A stretch of 64,000 nt of DNA from Panorpa germanica. Taxonomy: Eukaryota; Arthropoda; Insecta; Mecoptera; Panorpidae. The DNA lies in contig OY783204.1 in assembly GCA_963678705.1 (NCBI GenBank), forward strand, positions 27,600,759 through 27,664,758. The letters run 5' to 3'. A program made the position numbers and the translations under genes. The notes beneath the pieces were generated by a model. That model made no database searches. It was not told where the DNA came from and saw nothing but the letters and a program-made list of their open reading frames with translations. Positions 24,001 to 34,490 of this stretch are shown here, piece after piece. Within the stretch, counting starts at the first letter, position 1. Every line of letters starts with the position of its first letter.

Positions 24001-26205
24001 TTTGCTATCATCGTTTGTAACTGCATGATGCGCTAAAAAATAATTAGGAGTATTATAAACATCATAAGAATTTATGTCTATTTCCCTGGCATGTCCCATC
24101 TCTATATACTGATCAATGAATTTTTTATACACCTTCAATAGTGAAGGATTTCGTTTAAATCTGTTTTCTAACACACAGAATCTTTGCAGGGCGACTGAGA
24201 AAGAATCCCCCAATTCTAGTTCATTTACTGGGCTGACTAATGGCAAATCTACAGTAAAAGTATTATTTTCAAGTAGTACTGAATTTTTAAAAATATGTTC
24301 AGCCTTTAAATATTCCTCAGTAAACTTGTCTGTCTTTTCTGGGACTTTCTCAGTCATCCAAAATTGCCCCATAACATTCTCAAGTGTTGTATGGTCAGAA
24401 ATGGCAAAATTAGATACTATAATATTACTTGAATAATTATTTTGATTTTGAAACATTTTTGGCTCATTAATAACATTATAATTAAATTGATTATGCAGTT
24501 TACCTGCAACTACATATCCAAATGTAGTGTTCTGTAAAACTGAGCCATTATTTAATTTAATACAGCCACCTAATAGAATGGCAAAATATACATCCGCACC
24601 CAATAGCAATGATATTTTCGAGGGTACATTATACTGCTCATCAGCTAGCTTAATATTTTTGGGAAAAATAACTTTGGATGTGTCAATAAAAATTTGAGGC
24701 AAATGCGTAGTGATAGATTCAACTACATGACAATTCACTTTGTGATTAATATTTCTGTCGTAATTAGACTGTATGTTTATAATTGCTGAGTGATATAATT
24801 TTGTGGCTTTATTGCCTATACCAATAATTTTACTAGGATGAGTGTTTGTGCGTAAACGCAATTCTTTTAAGAGTTCAGCAGTCACTAATGATGCTTGACT
24901 ACCGCTATCAAGCAATGCACGAACTAGAAACTCGCGACCAAAATTATCAATAATTTTTACCTTCATAGTAGGCAGCAATATGGTACCCCCCAAGCTATCA
25001 TTGCTACAGCACATTACAACTGGAGATTCAGTTGTCTTGCCAGCCAGCGAACCAGCATCTGTTTTATCACATAACAATTTGCTATGCATGCCTTTACATT
25101 TATGACATTTATAATTATTCTCAAGGGAGCACCTGCCACTATGGGCTTTTAAACATAGCGAACATAATTTATGTTCTTGAACAAATGAATTACGCGACTC
25201 TAAAGGAGCCATTTTAAATTTTGGACATCTAAAAATGGGATGGTCCATATTACAATATCTACATGCTAAATTGTAGCGAGTAGTGACATTGGAAACTCTC
25301 GAGTACGAATACTCTTTATAATTTTTGTCATTTGACATACTTTTATATGGTGAGCTATCCTCAAGTGCAATCGCACGTTTTTCTAAAAATGATATAAATT
25401 CTGCCATAGTAGGCAGTTTGTCTACATTTCTTTCCATATGGAAATTGCGACTAGTTAATAAATCTAGCTTTCTACATAATATTGAGATTAGAATCATATC
25501 CCATTTGTCTACAGGCTCATCAAGATTTTTTAAAGCTTGTAATTGCTGTTTAACTTGACATAAAAAAGCCCTTATTGCCATTGCAGTACCCTTCTGCATG
25601 TTTGGAATATCAAGTAATATATTTATATGATTAGTAATTAATCGCGCCTTATTTTCATACCGCGCTAACAATAAATCAAGAGCCTCTTTATATGAGCTGT
25701 TCACAAGCGGCAAATTTATGATAATTGAAAGAGCCTCATCAAGGAGATACTTCCTCAAATAAAAAAGTCTCTGTACATCGGACAGTGATGCATTATTGTG
25801 AACGACCGCTTGGAAGAGCTCATAAAAGGGCCTAAACCTGGTTATATCCTTGCCATCGAAGGTTGGAATTTCCACCGCTGGAAGCTTGGATGCCACTAAG
25901 CTAGGACAAGTAGGCCTATTAACTTCTTTCAACTTGGTGATGCTGGCATTTAACTTAGCTAAAATATTAAAGTATTTTTCTTCTACATCCTCGATGTCTT
26001 CATCATCCTGTTCATCAATTTCTAAAATACTGGATTGCGTGAGCTCGTACGTGTGATAGGTAGCCATCAACTTTTCTTTTTTCGCCTCCAGCAGCTCCAC
26101 CGTACCGGATTCGAGGGCCCTTGCGTCGCTGACATAATTGTCCATTCTTGAAATCGAACCTTTTGCAGTCGTCCGCGCCGTTTTAAGCCTCTTCAACCCC
26201 TCCAT
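21025..26205 (-). CDS. BEL/Pao Gag-Pol polyprotein, 1726 aa, intact
   Basis: This single ORF encodes the capsid and all replication enzymes of the retrotransposon. Domains in order: an N-terminal basic/coiled region with LKRLKTARTTAKGSISR; a Gag core (DUF1759-like, about 110-290) with LPAVEIPTFDGKD; three zinc knuckles (C315-C318-H322-C327, C348-C351-H355-C359, C367-C370-H374-C379); aspartic protease with D433-S-G; reverse transcriptase with D786 and YVDD (862-865); RNase H with D1039, E1084, D1115 and D1161 as likely acidic residues; integrase with an H1361/H1366/C1396/C1399 zinc site and catalytic D1431, D1497 and probably E1551; and a C-terminal DUF5641-like region (about 1615-1722). The ATG is at 26205 and the stop is TGA. 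No frameshift or internal stop exists, and full length fits autonomous BEL elements. The protease presumably cleaves the polyprotein, which is family knowledge. Domain borders are estimates. Confidence 0.97.
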   Translation of the reverse strand: MEGLKRLKTARTTAKGSISRMDNYVSDARALESGTVELLEAKKEKLMATYHTYELTQSSILEIDEQDDEDIEDVEEKYFNILAKLNASITKLKEVNRPTCPSLVASKLPAVEIPTFDGKDITRFRPFYELFQAVVHNNASLSDVQRLFYLRKYLLDEALSIIINLPLVNSSYKEALDLLLARYENKARLITNHINILLDIPNMQKGTAMAIRAFLCQVKQQLQALKNLDEPVDKWDMILISILCRKLDLLTSRNFHMERNVDKLPTMAEFISFLEKRAIALEDSSPYKSMSNDKNYKEYSYSRVSNVTTRYNLACRYCNMDHPIFRCPKFKMAPLESRNSFVQEHKLCSLCLKAHSGRCSLENNYKCHKCKGMHSKLLCDKTDAGSLAGKTTESPVVMCCSNDSLGGTILLPTMKVKIIDNFGREFLVRALLDSGSQASLVTAELLKELRLRTNTHPSKIIGIGNKATKLYHSAIINIQSNYDRNINHKVNCHVVESITTHLPQIFIDTSKVIFPKNIKLADEQYNVPSKISLLLGADVYFAILLGGCIKLNNGSVLQNTTFGYVVAGKLHNQFNYNVINEPKMFQNQNNYSSNIIVSNFAISDHTTLENVMGQFWMTEKVPEKTDKFTEEYLKAEHIFKNSVLLENNTFTVDLPLVSPVNELELGDSFSVALQRFCVLENRFKRNPSLLKVYKKFIDQYIEMGHAREIDINSYDVYNTPNYFLAHHAVTNDDSKTTKLRVVFDGSMRSKNKISLNDVMLNGPVVQGELFDILLLFRTYVYTIVCDIEKMFRCILTNDTYNVLQNILWRDDPGKPISCLQLKTVTYGLKSSTFLATRCLIELAHRYKHKYPLAARAMCHNTYVDDVIVGCDDVEELSELKSQLIGLLQLGNFKLHKWSSNHPPVLDDISSDKKYINELDLNKSAIIKTLGLKYNVILDTFTFKCPNTNSNNLNTKRKVLSFIRTLFDPLGLIGPIIVVAKLIMQKLWFLKIDWDTPLPDKQLQMWEKFLNGLKIADSISIDRVIKEENFVTAELIGYADASMKAYGCCLYLRTITANDNVKTKLICAKSRVAPLGKVLTIPQLELNSAVLLAQLAVRVSNLLKTRLEHRLFLYCDSKIVLAWIQADKLKTNIYVNNRVKKITELTDKFSWYYVKSADNPADIISRGIEPQHLKNQNLWWNGPQYLSNSHFKHDHYFDLNTVLLSDDEDKNCNVCNIEVEQAPLMLDLFKKFSNINKLQRVLAYVYRFFNNCKKAVHSSICSYLTISKNNICGHLSPQELHNSLLIIIRSVQRQIFFKEIKCLLGGIIIKTGIGNLHPFIDSTGLIRVGGRLQNAGIAKDKMHPVILPKDNNITSIIIKNEHLRLLHAGARLVLSSLSQKFWIINGIREVKKVLYKCVICSRLKAESAKQLMGSLPADRVTATRPFQHVGVDFCGPFNIKIARIRKPLITKGYISLFVCFSTKAIHMEVVSDLRTETFLACLNRFISRRGMPTKIYCDNAKTFKGAANELKELYNLQTNKSHRNNVISFCNNLYIKFMFIPSYAPEFGGIWEAGVKSVKHHLKRVVGNLALTYEELNSVVIQIEGVLNSRPLLPLSPNEYKYLTPAHFLIGTALIEYPEVNLTEVPVNRLKFWNIVKKLKQDFWQAWSKDYLTQLQSRPKWKYANENLKEGDLVIVKNLNSPPLNWPMARITKVFFGKDGKVRVAEIKIGDKIYNRPITKLCRLPLN

Positions 26206-26882
26206 CTTGCTTAGATGATAAACTCGTACTTGTATGTTAGATGAAACGTGGATGAGAAAACTAATCCAGCTTAATCCAGGAATTTAGCAATTTTTTAATA
26301 AATCGGTACTTGTAGATAATGATAATAGAATTGTACCTTGATGAGTAAAAAAGTATTTTACTCTCTTCTAGGTTCCTTGCACCCCTTTCCGTATAATAAA
26401 TTTCTTGAACAATTTTTCTTGAAATGTGAACATGTAGTATCCAAAATATATGTGAATCCGCTTAAATCAAGCGTTACATTACCCAATCAATGTCAATTGA
26501 TGACTTGCCAGGCCGCCATAGGGTAAATGTAAAGAAATAGCTTGCACATGTGCCGATTACTACACAGATGTAACCTCAAAACACCACGAATTCACACGCG
26601 GTTAATAATGGTTTGTAAGCCCAAATTTGTTTTAATTCTCGAAGTGTAGATTCGCATTTACGAATTAAAACCTTCTTGAAATGTAATTGTAAAATATCCA
26701 GCTTCGCTTGTAAGGCTTCTGGAAATGTAATTGTAAAATATCCAAATCCTCCGTGAATCCGCCAAAATAGAGCGTCCCATTTACCCAATCAATGGCAATC
26801 GCCAAGGGGCAAATGTAATAAAACGCCAAAAATACAATGAAAAACACACGCGGTTAATAAACTCGAAGGATCGGCTTTGTAA
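26206..26882 (-). other. BEL/Pao 5' leader with internal repeats
   Basis: This untranslated region lies between the PBS and Gag. A 23-bp block starting GAAATGTAATTG is repeated exactly at 26678-26700 and 26722-26744 (44-bp period). The block GTGAATCCGC, then TTACCCAATCAATG, then GCAAATGTAA occurs around 26750-26816 and, diverged, around 26452-26531. CACACGCGGTTAATAA occurs at about 26591-26606 and 26845-26860. Sequences near 26635-26671 resemble the PBS/LTR junction itself. The leader has therefore grown by repeated partial duplication. Confidence 0.75.
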
Positions 26883-26896
26883 GACTCGAAGGACCA
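26883..26896 (-). other. Primer binding site, tRNA-Tyr type
   Basis: On the element strand this reads TGGTCCTTCGAGTC, 8 nt inside the 5' LTR. The first 12 bases are complementary to CTCGAAGGACCA. From memory that is the 3' end of insect tRNA-Tyr (acceptor 5' strand CCTTCGA). The match was not checked against a tRNA set from this genome. Confidence 0.75.
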
Positions 26897-26904
26897 GCTT
26901 CGCA

Positions 26905-27234
26905 TGTACGAAATAAAACCATGCGAGTATTTGTAGATTGAATAATTATTCAATTGTTTAATGATAAAATTATTTTACACTTTTTTAATATAAATTTAAC
27001 CACAAATTCTAATGATATAAAATGGTTGCGAAACATGCTACGACAGTGCAAAAGCCAAAACACGAGTGACTCGAATGCCAAACGGCTGTAGCGTGCACAG
27101 CAGTCGTCGTTGTGTTGCCCAACACGTCGCTGTGTTGCCCTGAGTAAGATTTCTACCAGAGACAACAATACAATATTAAACTAGAATGTCAACAGAGACA
27201 CATTTTATGTTCTGTGCTAATTTTGTACTGAACA
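26905..27234 (-). repeat. 5' LTR of the BEL/Pao element (330 bp)
   Basis: It matches the copy at 20464-20793, with the same termini and length. It is the upstream LTR because the element is on the minus strand, so it would carry the active promoter and transcription start. TTATA (27235-27239) directly follows. Confidence 0.95.
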
Positions 27235-27239
27235 TTATA
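27235..27239. repeat. BEL/Pao target-site duplication, right
   Basis: TTATA is an exact partner of 20459-20463. Confidence 0.9.
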
Positions 27240-27533
27240 TATTATACGAAGTTCATAAGCTAAAGCTTGCGATACTCGATTACATTTACAGAATTTTTTG
27301 TTTAAACGAATCCTTGATATTCATTTTTTATGTTATGTCCTTGACATCCCTTTCCCATACAGATAGATGTTTTGTGTTGACCTTTTTGGTCCTTTTACTG
27401 TTGTTGAGTAGTGAGCTTTTTTTAAGGGTTGAAGTACATGGGGTTGAAGGTTATTTGAAGTATTTATAGAAATGTATGACATGCTATACGTTATGCTATA
27501 AGCAAATAATGGTTGTGTATGTACATTTAACAA

Positions 27534-27590
27534 CAGAGATGGATTTAGGCCTGTGCATGTGAGGCCCGGCCCTTTTCGTCGGCTGTGAGA
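27534..27590 (+). mobile_element. hAT-like element terminus (fragment)
   Basis: CAGAGATGGATTTAGGCC (27534-27551) followed by GAGGCCCGGCCC (27561-27572) resembles the CAG-starting terminal repeat and GC-rich subterminal region of many hAT transposons. No matching second end or 8-bp duplication was found, so it is called only as a possible fragment. Confidence 0.3.
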
Positions 27591-27727
27591 ATAAATTGTT
27601 GAGCTTAGGGGATAAGGGCGACAAAATTCATAAAATATATACATCATTACAATTAAAGAAGGACGGTTTATTGGAATGAGCATTCTGTGCCATATATCTT
27701 AAATCAGCCAGTGGTAAGGTAAATAGT
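27591..27727. other. Non-coding sequence between hAT-like end and SINE head
   Basis: A 116-codon minus-strand open frame (27333-27683) spans this region but has no domain signature. It is treated as chance. Confidence 0.35.
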
Positions 27728-27812
27728 AGCACTGTGGCAGCGTAGTAGGTAGGGATACAGCAGGCTAGCTATCAATATCAGGGCGTCATCAGTTCAAACG
27801 AACTTTCTACAC
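27728..27812 (+). repeat. tRNA-derived SINE-like head or tRNA pseudogene
   Basis: TGGCAGCGTAGTAGG (27735-27749) fits an RNA polymerase III box A, and AGTTCAAACGA (27791-27801) fits a degenerate box B. Their starts are 56 bp apart. A true cloverleaf does not form: the acceptor ends do not pair, so this is not a functional tRNA. A SINE 3' tail could not be defined. Confidence 0.4.
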
Positions 27813-28334
27813 GAAACCCCATTTTGAATACATCACAATTACCACCATTTTATTTCTTTTTTATATCCTAAAATAATTTATTCTCGATACATTGTTAATG
27901 TAGTAACTTTGTCTTTTAAAGATTTTTACATATTTCTTTTCGTATTTTCGTTTTCTTTTCATCGTCGTTTTTTTTTTTGTAAATTCTCCAGTAATTGAAT
28001 TGCTAATTATGATTGATTTAAATCCGTTCAAGCTTGAAAACGTAAAATCTTTTTTTTATGTAAAATAAACATTTTTGAAATAATTATTTTAATCAATACG
28101 ATTGTTTTTCTGTGAAGAATCAATTTTTCAAATAGAATATTCTTTTGTATGCTTTTCACTGATTGAAATGCGTCTAACGGTTTTCATTTTAGGAGCAGTA
28201 GACCGGAAAATTAAACAAACAATTCGTTTAATACATATTGCTTTGTATTAGAAATTAAATACAATTCAGAATACCCAGTAGTAGTACATTCTGTTGTCAT
28301 AATAGCCCGTTAAACACGCTACGTATATTTAATG
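27813..28334. other. Gene-free region
   Basis: AT-rich and T-run-rich. No gene was seen. Confidence 0.4.
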
Positions 28335-28450
28335 AGTGGTGGAGGGGGGAAGGTTGTTAAGGTCTCAACTTTTTTTTATAATTTTTTTTTTATTAATTTA
28401 TATTATTGTACAACATATTAAGTATATTGTGTAAAAATTTGAAATTAATA
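28335..28450 (-). repeat. Family A repeat, 3'-end fragment in inverse orientation
   Basis: The reverse complement contains ACTTAATATGTTGTACAATA and the C-rich terminal stretch of the other family-A copies, and nothing from further 5'. It is therefore a truncated copy that retains only the 3' end. Confidence 0.7.
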
Positions 28451-31400
28451 GATTTTTACCAACACATTATCCATCCTGTAGTAAACTGATCATAGATGCG
28501 TAGGTCTCATCCCCTTTAAAAATATCTTCCCTTCTTACAAATGGACCTCCCCGACTTAAAACTATTCCACGTTCCATATAGCTCCAAGGAAATACTTTAT
28601 ATTGAATAAATTTTCCACGTGATATATTTTGATTTAGGTTTTACTAGTAGAAGCTGTAAAATGGTCCAGCAACAATTTAAATGACCAGAAGGCAAAACCT
28701 TTATCCGTCACGTCCTAATTATCTACCACGCACATAACATGATTAAACAACCCGCGTCCTGGGATTCTAATAAGTCTAAAATTATATTAAAAATACTTGA
28801 TATACTTGTGGCTTATTTCTTTTTTAATTACGCAACCACCTTTACCAAAATAACCGCTAATTTAGAAAATTTATTTGAACAGTTTTAATCAAATAATGTG
28901 GGTGGATATCGGGTTAATATGTGACCCGTAGAATTAGGTGCCAAGGTCCCTAGGTAGCATGGGGAATTAAATTAATCTGTCTGGTTTCTTTCTCGAGACA
29001 TATTTCCATCAAGTACATTTTTAACCTTCTGAGAAAAGGGACAGTGAAATCGATTATTTTTCAGTAGTACATTTTATCATCAGATGAAGATTTTACTTTA
29101 ATGTTTATCACTATTGTGGAGGTAATAAAACTACATATAATATGTCTATACCGTTTTCCCGATATCAATAAAATTGAAGACTTAAAGAACACCAAATCCG
29201 TTATGTACGAAGATGCATGTATCTCTCATGATAAAGTGTGAACAGGGGTAGAAAACATCTTTGTTAACAGCGTAAGTACATGTTAAAATCTAAGGAATAT
29301 ATAAAAATCTAGGTTCCCAATCTTTGATCTACACATTAAATACGAAATGGAATGGGTGTGGCCAAGTAATTTTATTTTGTACACAGTTCAATTTTATGTT
29401 AAATTAACTGCAGATTAAATTTAAAGAGAAAAAACATTGTAATGTTTTTAACCGCTTACATTATTTTTCGGTAATGTATAATATGTGAATTTTACTAATA
29501 TTTTTAATAAACTTTCTCTTTAAAATTATGTAAATATTTTAGCACAATAGAAAACCGCGTTATACGAGAATCAAATGTACTACTACACAAAAAAAATATA
29601 TATCACATCTACCAAATCCTGGCCTAAAATCTTATAAAAAGTTATTGAATGAGGAATAACTAACCATCTGAATAATAAATTCATGGAAATTTAAAGTCGT
29701 TTAAATGTAAAAACTTCTGGAATTACGGCACCTTTCTTCGACGCCTTCAACCTTCAACTTTAAGAAGTCCTTCGTCCTTATTTATATCAAAACGCCACGC
29801 CGTCTTATTTTATCTTATAGTCTCGCATCATCTTTGCTAAATTACGTTATCTCCCTTGGTGTTAATTATAAAAGTAAAAAGCCACTAAAAGATTAAAAGT
29901 TTAAAAATTCTTGTACAAAAGCTTTAACAAAGAAAATGAAATGAAAAAAAAAGATGAATATAAAATACACATTTATTTTGTATTTTAAATGAGTCTGAAG
30001 TTAGCTTTACAACGTATTAATTGATGTTAAACCGTTTAGTTTTCCAAATAGAAGAAGAATAAGAGCGAACAACTTTTTATAATTTATTCTATAAATTAAA
30101 TCATATTTACATATTTAATTTATGGGAATTGTAAGTGTATTTACACCAAAGGTTTTCCTTGGCTTAGACAAAGAAAAGTTTTACGAAAATCATTAGTCTC
30201 TTAAGAAAAATGTATTTTAACAAGCTTTAATGTAAACGGATTAAGATGGCGGTCGCATAAGAGTAGAAAATATGATGACACTAGGTACGTTTCTTAATCC
30301 TCCGCTAAATGCATGTAATATTTTAAGTAAACGAGACTTGCAAAAAGATTTCAGTAAAACACATAGATTAATAAGTAGGAACCCGCTAAACACAAAACAT
30401 AGATGGTAACTTACATTCCTGCAATTGTTTACTTAAATAAAACCGAGTAATTTTTAGCATAAGAAGGTCTTATTTTATAGAACTACCAGCCTTTTCTTCT
30501 ATTTTAATGTTCCAAATAATTTGCATGCTTTCCGTTGTACGCATAATTTTTTACAGTGCTAAAATAAGTTGATTATTTGATTTTATGAATAAAATATATA
30601 TACTTGTATATATGAAGAAAAATATGAACATTTCCTATAAAAAAAAGTCATATTAACTTTTCTCCTAGGAACAATAGCTTCCGCGAGCATTTTAATTTTC
30701 TTTTATTTGTACTATCGTTTTAATAGCATTTCCCTTTGACAATCACAGGTTTGACAGAGAGCTGTTATTTTAATTCCTTTTTTAAAATAAAAAATAAAAG
30801 TCCCGTCTTCCAATGGCATTAAAATAAGAAGCTTTAGTTTTAATGCATTACACAAATAACTAATTAACCTATTTAAAAACGAAGCTATCTAACTGCAGTT
30901 GTATTTCCTTAGCAAAAAACCCCTCACTTATTCCCCACACCCGGTTTACATCCACCCTACTCCTCTTATTTAACAGATTGCTCTGTCACGGTTTAAAAGT
31001 TTTTTTAATAAATGGAATTCTAATTACGTTTAGAAATTATTTTTCGAAAATCATTTCACAGCTCCGAATAATTTTATCAATCAGTTACTTTTGTATTTGA
31101 TTTTATTTATCAAAAAATATTTTCTTTAAATAAAGTTTTAACCCTTTTTTTTATAACTTTTATTTTTAAGTAAAAAGTTTTACTTTACGGTGTTAAAGAG
31201 TGACTACAAATATTTCTTAAATGAATATAAGATTCGTTTTCATACATTTTAACTTATTTGTTACGGTTTTCGAGTAATCGGTGCAGCGTTTAAGTGTAAC
31301 TGTGAATTCATCAAACGCATTCGATTGTTTGTATAGCTGTATCACAATTTTGTGTGACGAAATTTGTGGGTGACCTCTAACTATAAAATAATAAAAATCA

Positions 31401-34400
31401 ACATTGAAAATTCTGCTTATAGTATAACATACATAGTGTATATGTTCCCTAAAGTAATTTTTATACTAGCCAACAAATTAAAAACTATTTAAAATTACAT
31501 AAAAAATCATCGAAAAAATAAATATATAAATTCCTTATATAAAATCTTTGTACACACCCTGTTCTCTCTCAAAGAAGTAAAAGCATTTTTAAGTTAGTTT
31601 CATTTCAGTGATATCTCTTTTAAAATAAAATCAAGATTAGGAACTCTACGAGAACCAGTAAGGCTGAGATGCTGCGAAGGTCGAGGTCTATAGCTGTACC
31701 ATTCAATTACGAACAAAATAAAATCTTCAATTAAAATACAACGAAAAAAAAAAAAGTATTTCCCATTCTTTATAAAGCTTTTAGTGTACAGTTGCGACAA
31801 CAAGAAAAACATGGAAGTAAGAATAGTTGCTTCAGTTAAAATGTAAGGCGTTAACTTTAATGTAAGCTAGATCATCATCTCTAATAAAAGTCATTTACGA
31901 TAATTGTCAAGAGACTAAGTGCTCTTTGGACTGAATATATATGCAAATTAGATCATATAGACTTGTATATTGTTACATTTAAGGGAATTGTTTTAAGTAA
32001 TAGTCGCTGAAAGTAGAAACAACTTTAATATTTGTCTGTTTTAAACAAAGAAAGTTATATTTCAGAAGTGGGATTAATAAAACTATTAACTGTTTATTAT
32101 TCTGGTTAATAAATTCGTACATAGTTTTACCAAGGGGACCTTTTTGCATACATTAGTGTTATATTTAAGCTGTCGTAATTATTTTGTATTCTACAGTGTT
32201 CTACATTTGTTGTAGAAAAGTAGATGATGTAGAAATTATTAAAAGAACAAGATTTACCAATAGAATTGTACTAAGTGCTACTAAGAGCATGAATAAGGGA
32301 ACACATATTCATACGTAACACTAACTAAACTTATAAATTCTAATTATCTTTCAGAAAATATTGATTAAATTTATTTTTAACAATTTTCAAATCTGTCAGA
32401 TATTCCAAGTACACACGCACTTGCCATCCGCATACTAATTACGTTCCTCGACTACAGATGGTGACACTTTGCCTTATACGTGTTCTTATTTATAAATTCC
32501 ATTTTCAATATGAACCCTTATCCGTTATTAGATTTCCTGTCACCCTTTCTAAAGTTCACACAGGCAGCTTTACAGGATTTAGTTTCCCCGTGTTTCATCT
32601 ATTTTGATTTTTATTGAAGTTCAAAATTATTAAAATGAAAATTTGTATTTTGTATTCATAAAATGTTTTAGAATAAACTCAAAATCTTTCACTGTGTCGT
32701 TTTGTCTTCAAAGAGTTAAAAGAGCTTTCGATAGCATACCTATAAACATTATTTTTAGTATACAACGTTATATTTTGTTTTTAAAAAGTAGCTGCAATAA
32801 AACTTTTAAGTTTTGGAAATAGAGTTTAGCGTTGGGGGATAATGACGCGACACACTGTATCATCAAGCAGCTGTGACTAACTTTAAGCTCCATATAGGGG
32901 TACTAAATAGGAAGGGGAAGAGCTTTAAGCATTAACCTTTAGCTTTATGAAACTTTCTAAAGTGTAACAAACTTTTAAAATACATTTATTTTAATAATAG
33001 TCGTTTATCGTTGAGAATGTTTAATAAATGCAATAGTTTTCCATGAAGTTTCCTTCATATGAATTTTCTTTTCAGCGCTGGACATTGAATAATGTTTCAA
33101 GCTTAGCTGCTGTCAGCCTTTATATATATTTTGACAGAAAATAAAATATTTTAAAGTTTCTTATCAAAAAATGTCATTCACGTTTAAAATAACCTATTTT
33201 TTTCCGGGAAAATTGTTGGTACAGTATACCACGATCCTTTGGGAAAACAATTTATTTAAAACCTTGAATATTTGTTGGAAAATGTCGTCTATATCCAACA
33301 GATTCACCCGTTTCGAGATGATGTCACCCTTTTTTTTTGTCTATATGCAAAATCAATAAGGTTTATATAAAGAAGCTTCACGCGAAATAAAATTTATTAT
33401 GTCAAAAAATTCATGGGTTGTTTATTTATTGGGAAGGGGGAATACGTTATATGTGAGTAGTTAAAAGATTATGGACCACACAGCGCCCGTTGACTTAGAA
33501 TCAAAGCTGAATTGACCTTGTTGTAGCTATAAGCTCAAGACACGCAAAATATGTGACTCCCCATATAAAGATGTCGATAATAGTTACTCTAGATCAGCTC
33601 CTCAGCTTTAGATTTAACAGATGTCAGTTTTAGCTCACTTTAGAAACACGTAATTTTGTTTGTAACTATTAGTTTTAACACCAAGTTCAAAAAATTACAT
33701 TAACGACATATTTTACGGCAAGGTGCTATAAATCTAGTTATATCAAATACAATTTACCTTCCTACCTACCTGCCGGATATACTCGTAACGATTTACCAGA
33801 CAGTTTTGACGGAAATGTCTACCTTTACAGGTAAACCATTAAACAGGTTACCCCATACATGCACACTCCTTATGAGTATACTGTTCAATAGATGGCTCTG
33901 CTCCTAGTATGTCGTAGAAGCAGGCTGCAAAGTTTAAGACTTGGTTTACTTTTAAACCAGGTAAAGACAAATAAATATTAACAACTCCAGCTACGTTGCC
34001 TCCAATTAAAACAAAACAATTTGTGATTTATACTAATCAAATGACATCTATTAAATTCATTTCTATCACATAGTGAAATCATCTCAGCAGCTGATTTTCC
34101 AGTTGCTTTAATACCATCGTTTTTTTAAAACCATTTTCTCATTCAATTTCCTGGGGGTGTTATGTTAATCCCTTAAAGTGCAATAGATGTTTCAAATTAT
34201 CATATTTTATCTCCTTCTTGCAAGGGTTTTATTCCTCCGTCAACAAATAGGTCGCAGTATTAGCATAAATCGTAAACAAAATACTTACCCCTAATTTAAA
34301 TAAACAAACGAAATTCACCAATAAGAATCCGGCTAATACTAAGGCTTATTGTGTGTAGATTGAGTGAATGGATAGAATGATCATAAAATGAATTTAAAAT

Positions 34401-34490
34401 ACTGCTGAAATCTTAAGCGATGTAGTTGTTGTTGGTCCAACGTTCAAGGTAGCCAAAAATAGAACAATTCAAAATCTAACTTGCAGAGTA
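28451..34490. other. 6-kb gene-free AT-rich region
   Basis: No recognisable coding sequence, RNA gene or repeat copy could be found by reading. Open frames of 60-70 codons (31600-31812, 33171-33359) have no features beyond chance. Distal regulatory sequence or exons too short to see cannot be excluded. Confidence 0.45.

Larger units (their letters stand above)
20464..27234 (-). mobile_element. Complete BEL/Pao LTR retrotransposon, 6771 bp
   Basis: The element is transcribed leftwards. In its own direction it has: 5' LTR (27234-26905), 8-nt gap, tRNA-Tyr-type primer binding site, a ~680-bp repeat-containing leader, one uninterrupted 1726-codon Gag-Pol ORF, a 231-bp tail and the 3' LTR (20793-20464). 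A perfect TTATA duplication flanks it. The two LTRs have equal length and I found no difference reading them side by side, so the insertion is very young. No envelope ORF fits in the tail. A clean purine tract next to the 3' LTR is not obvious; the nearest purine-rich piece on the minus strand is GGTTGTGGGATCAG (about 20828-20841). Structurally the copy could be autonomous, but activity is not demonstrated. Confidence 0.97.

Noticed and set aside
22133-26056. Several plus-strand frames of 60-130 codons
   Set aside because: They are antisense shadows of the BEL/Pao Gag-Pol ORF.
27333-27683. 116-codon minus-strand frame
   Set aside because: No recognisable domain, and it overlaps a hAT-like terminus. 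A frame of this length is expected occasionally by chance in 64 kb of AT-rich DNA.
27728-27812. Functional tRNA gene
   Set aside because: Box A/B-like words are present, but the acceptor and arm pairings needed for a cloverleaf are not.
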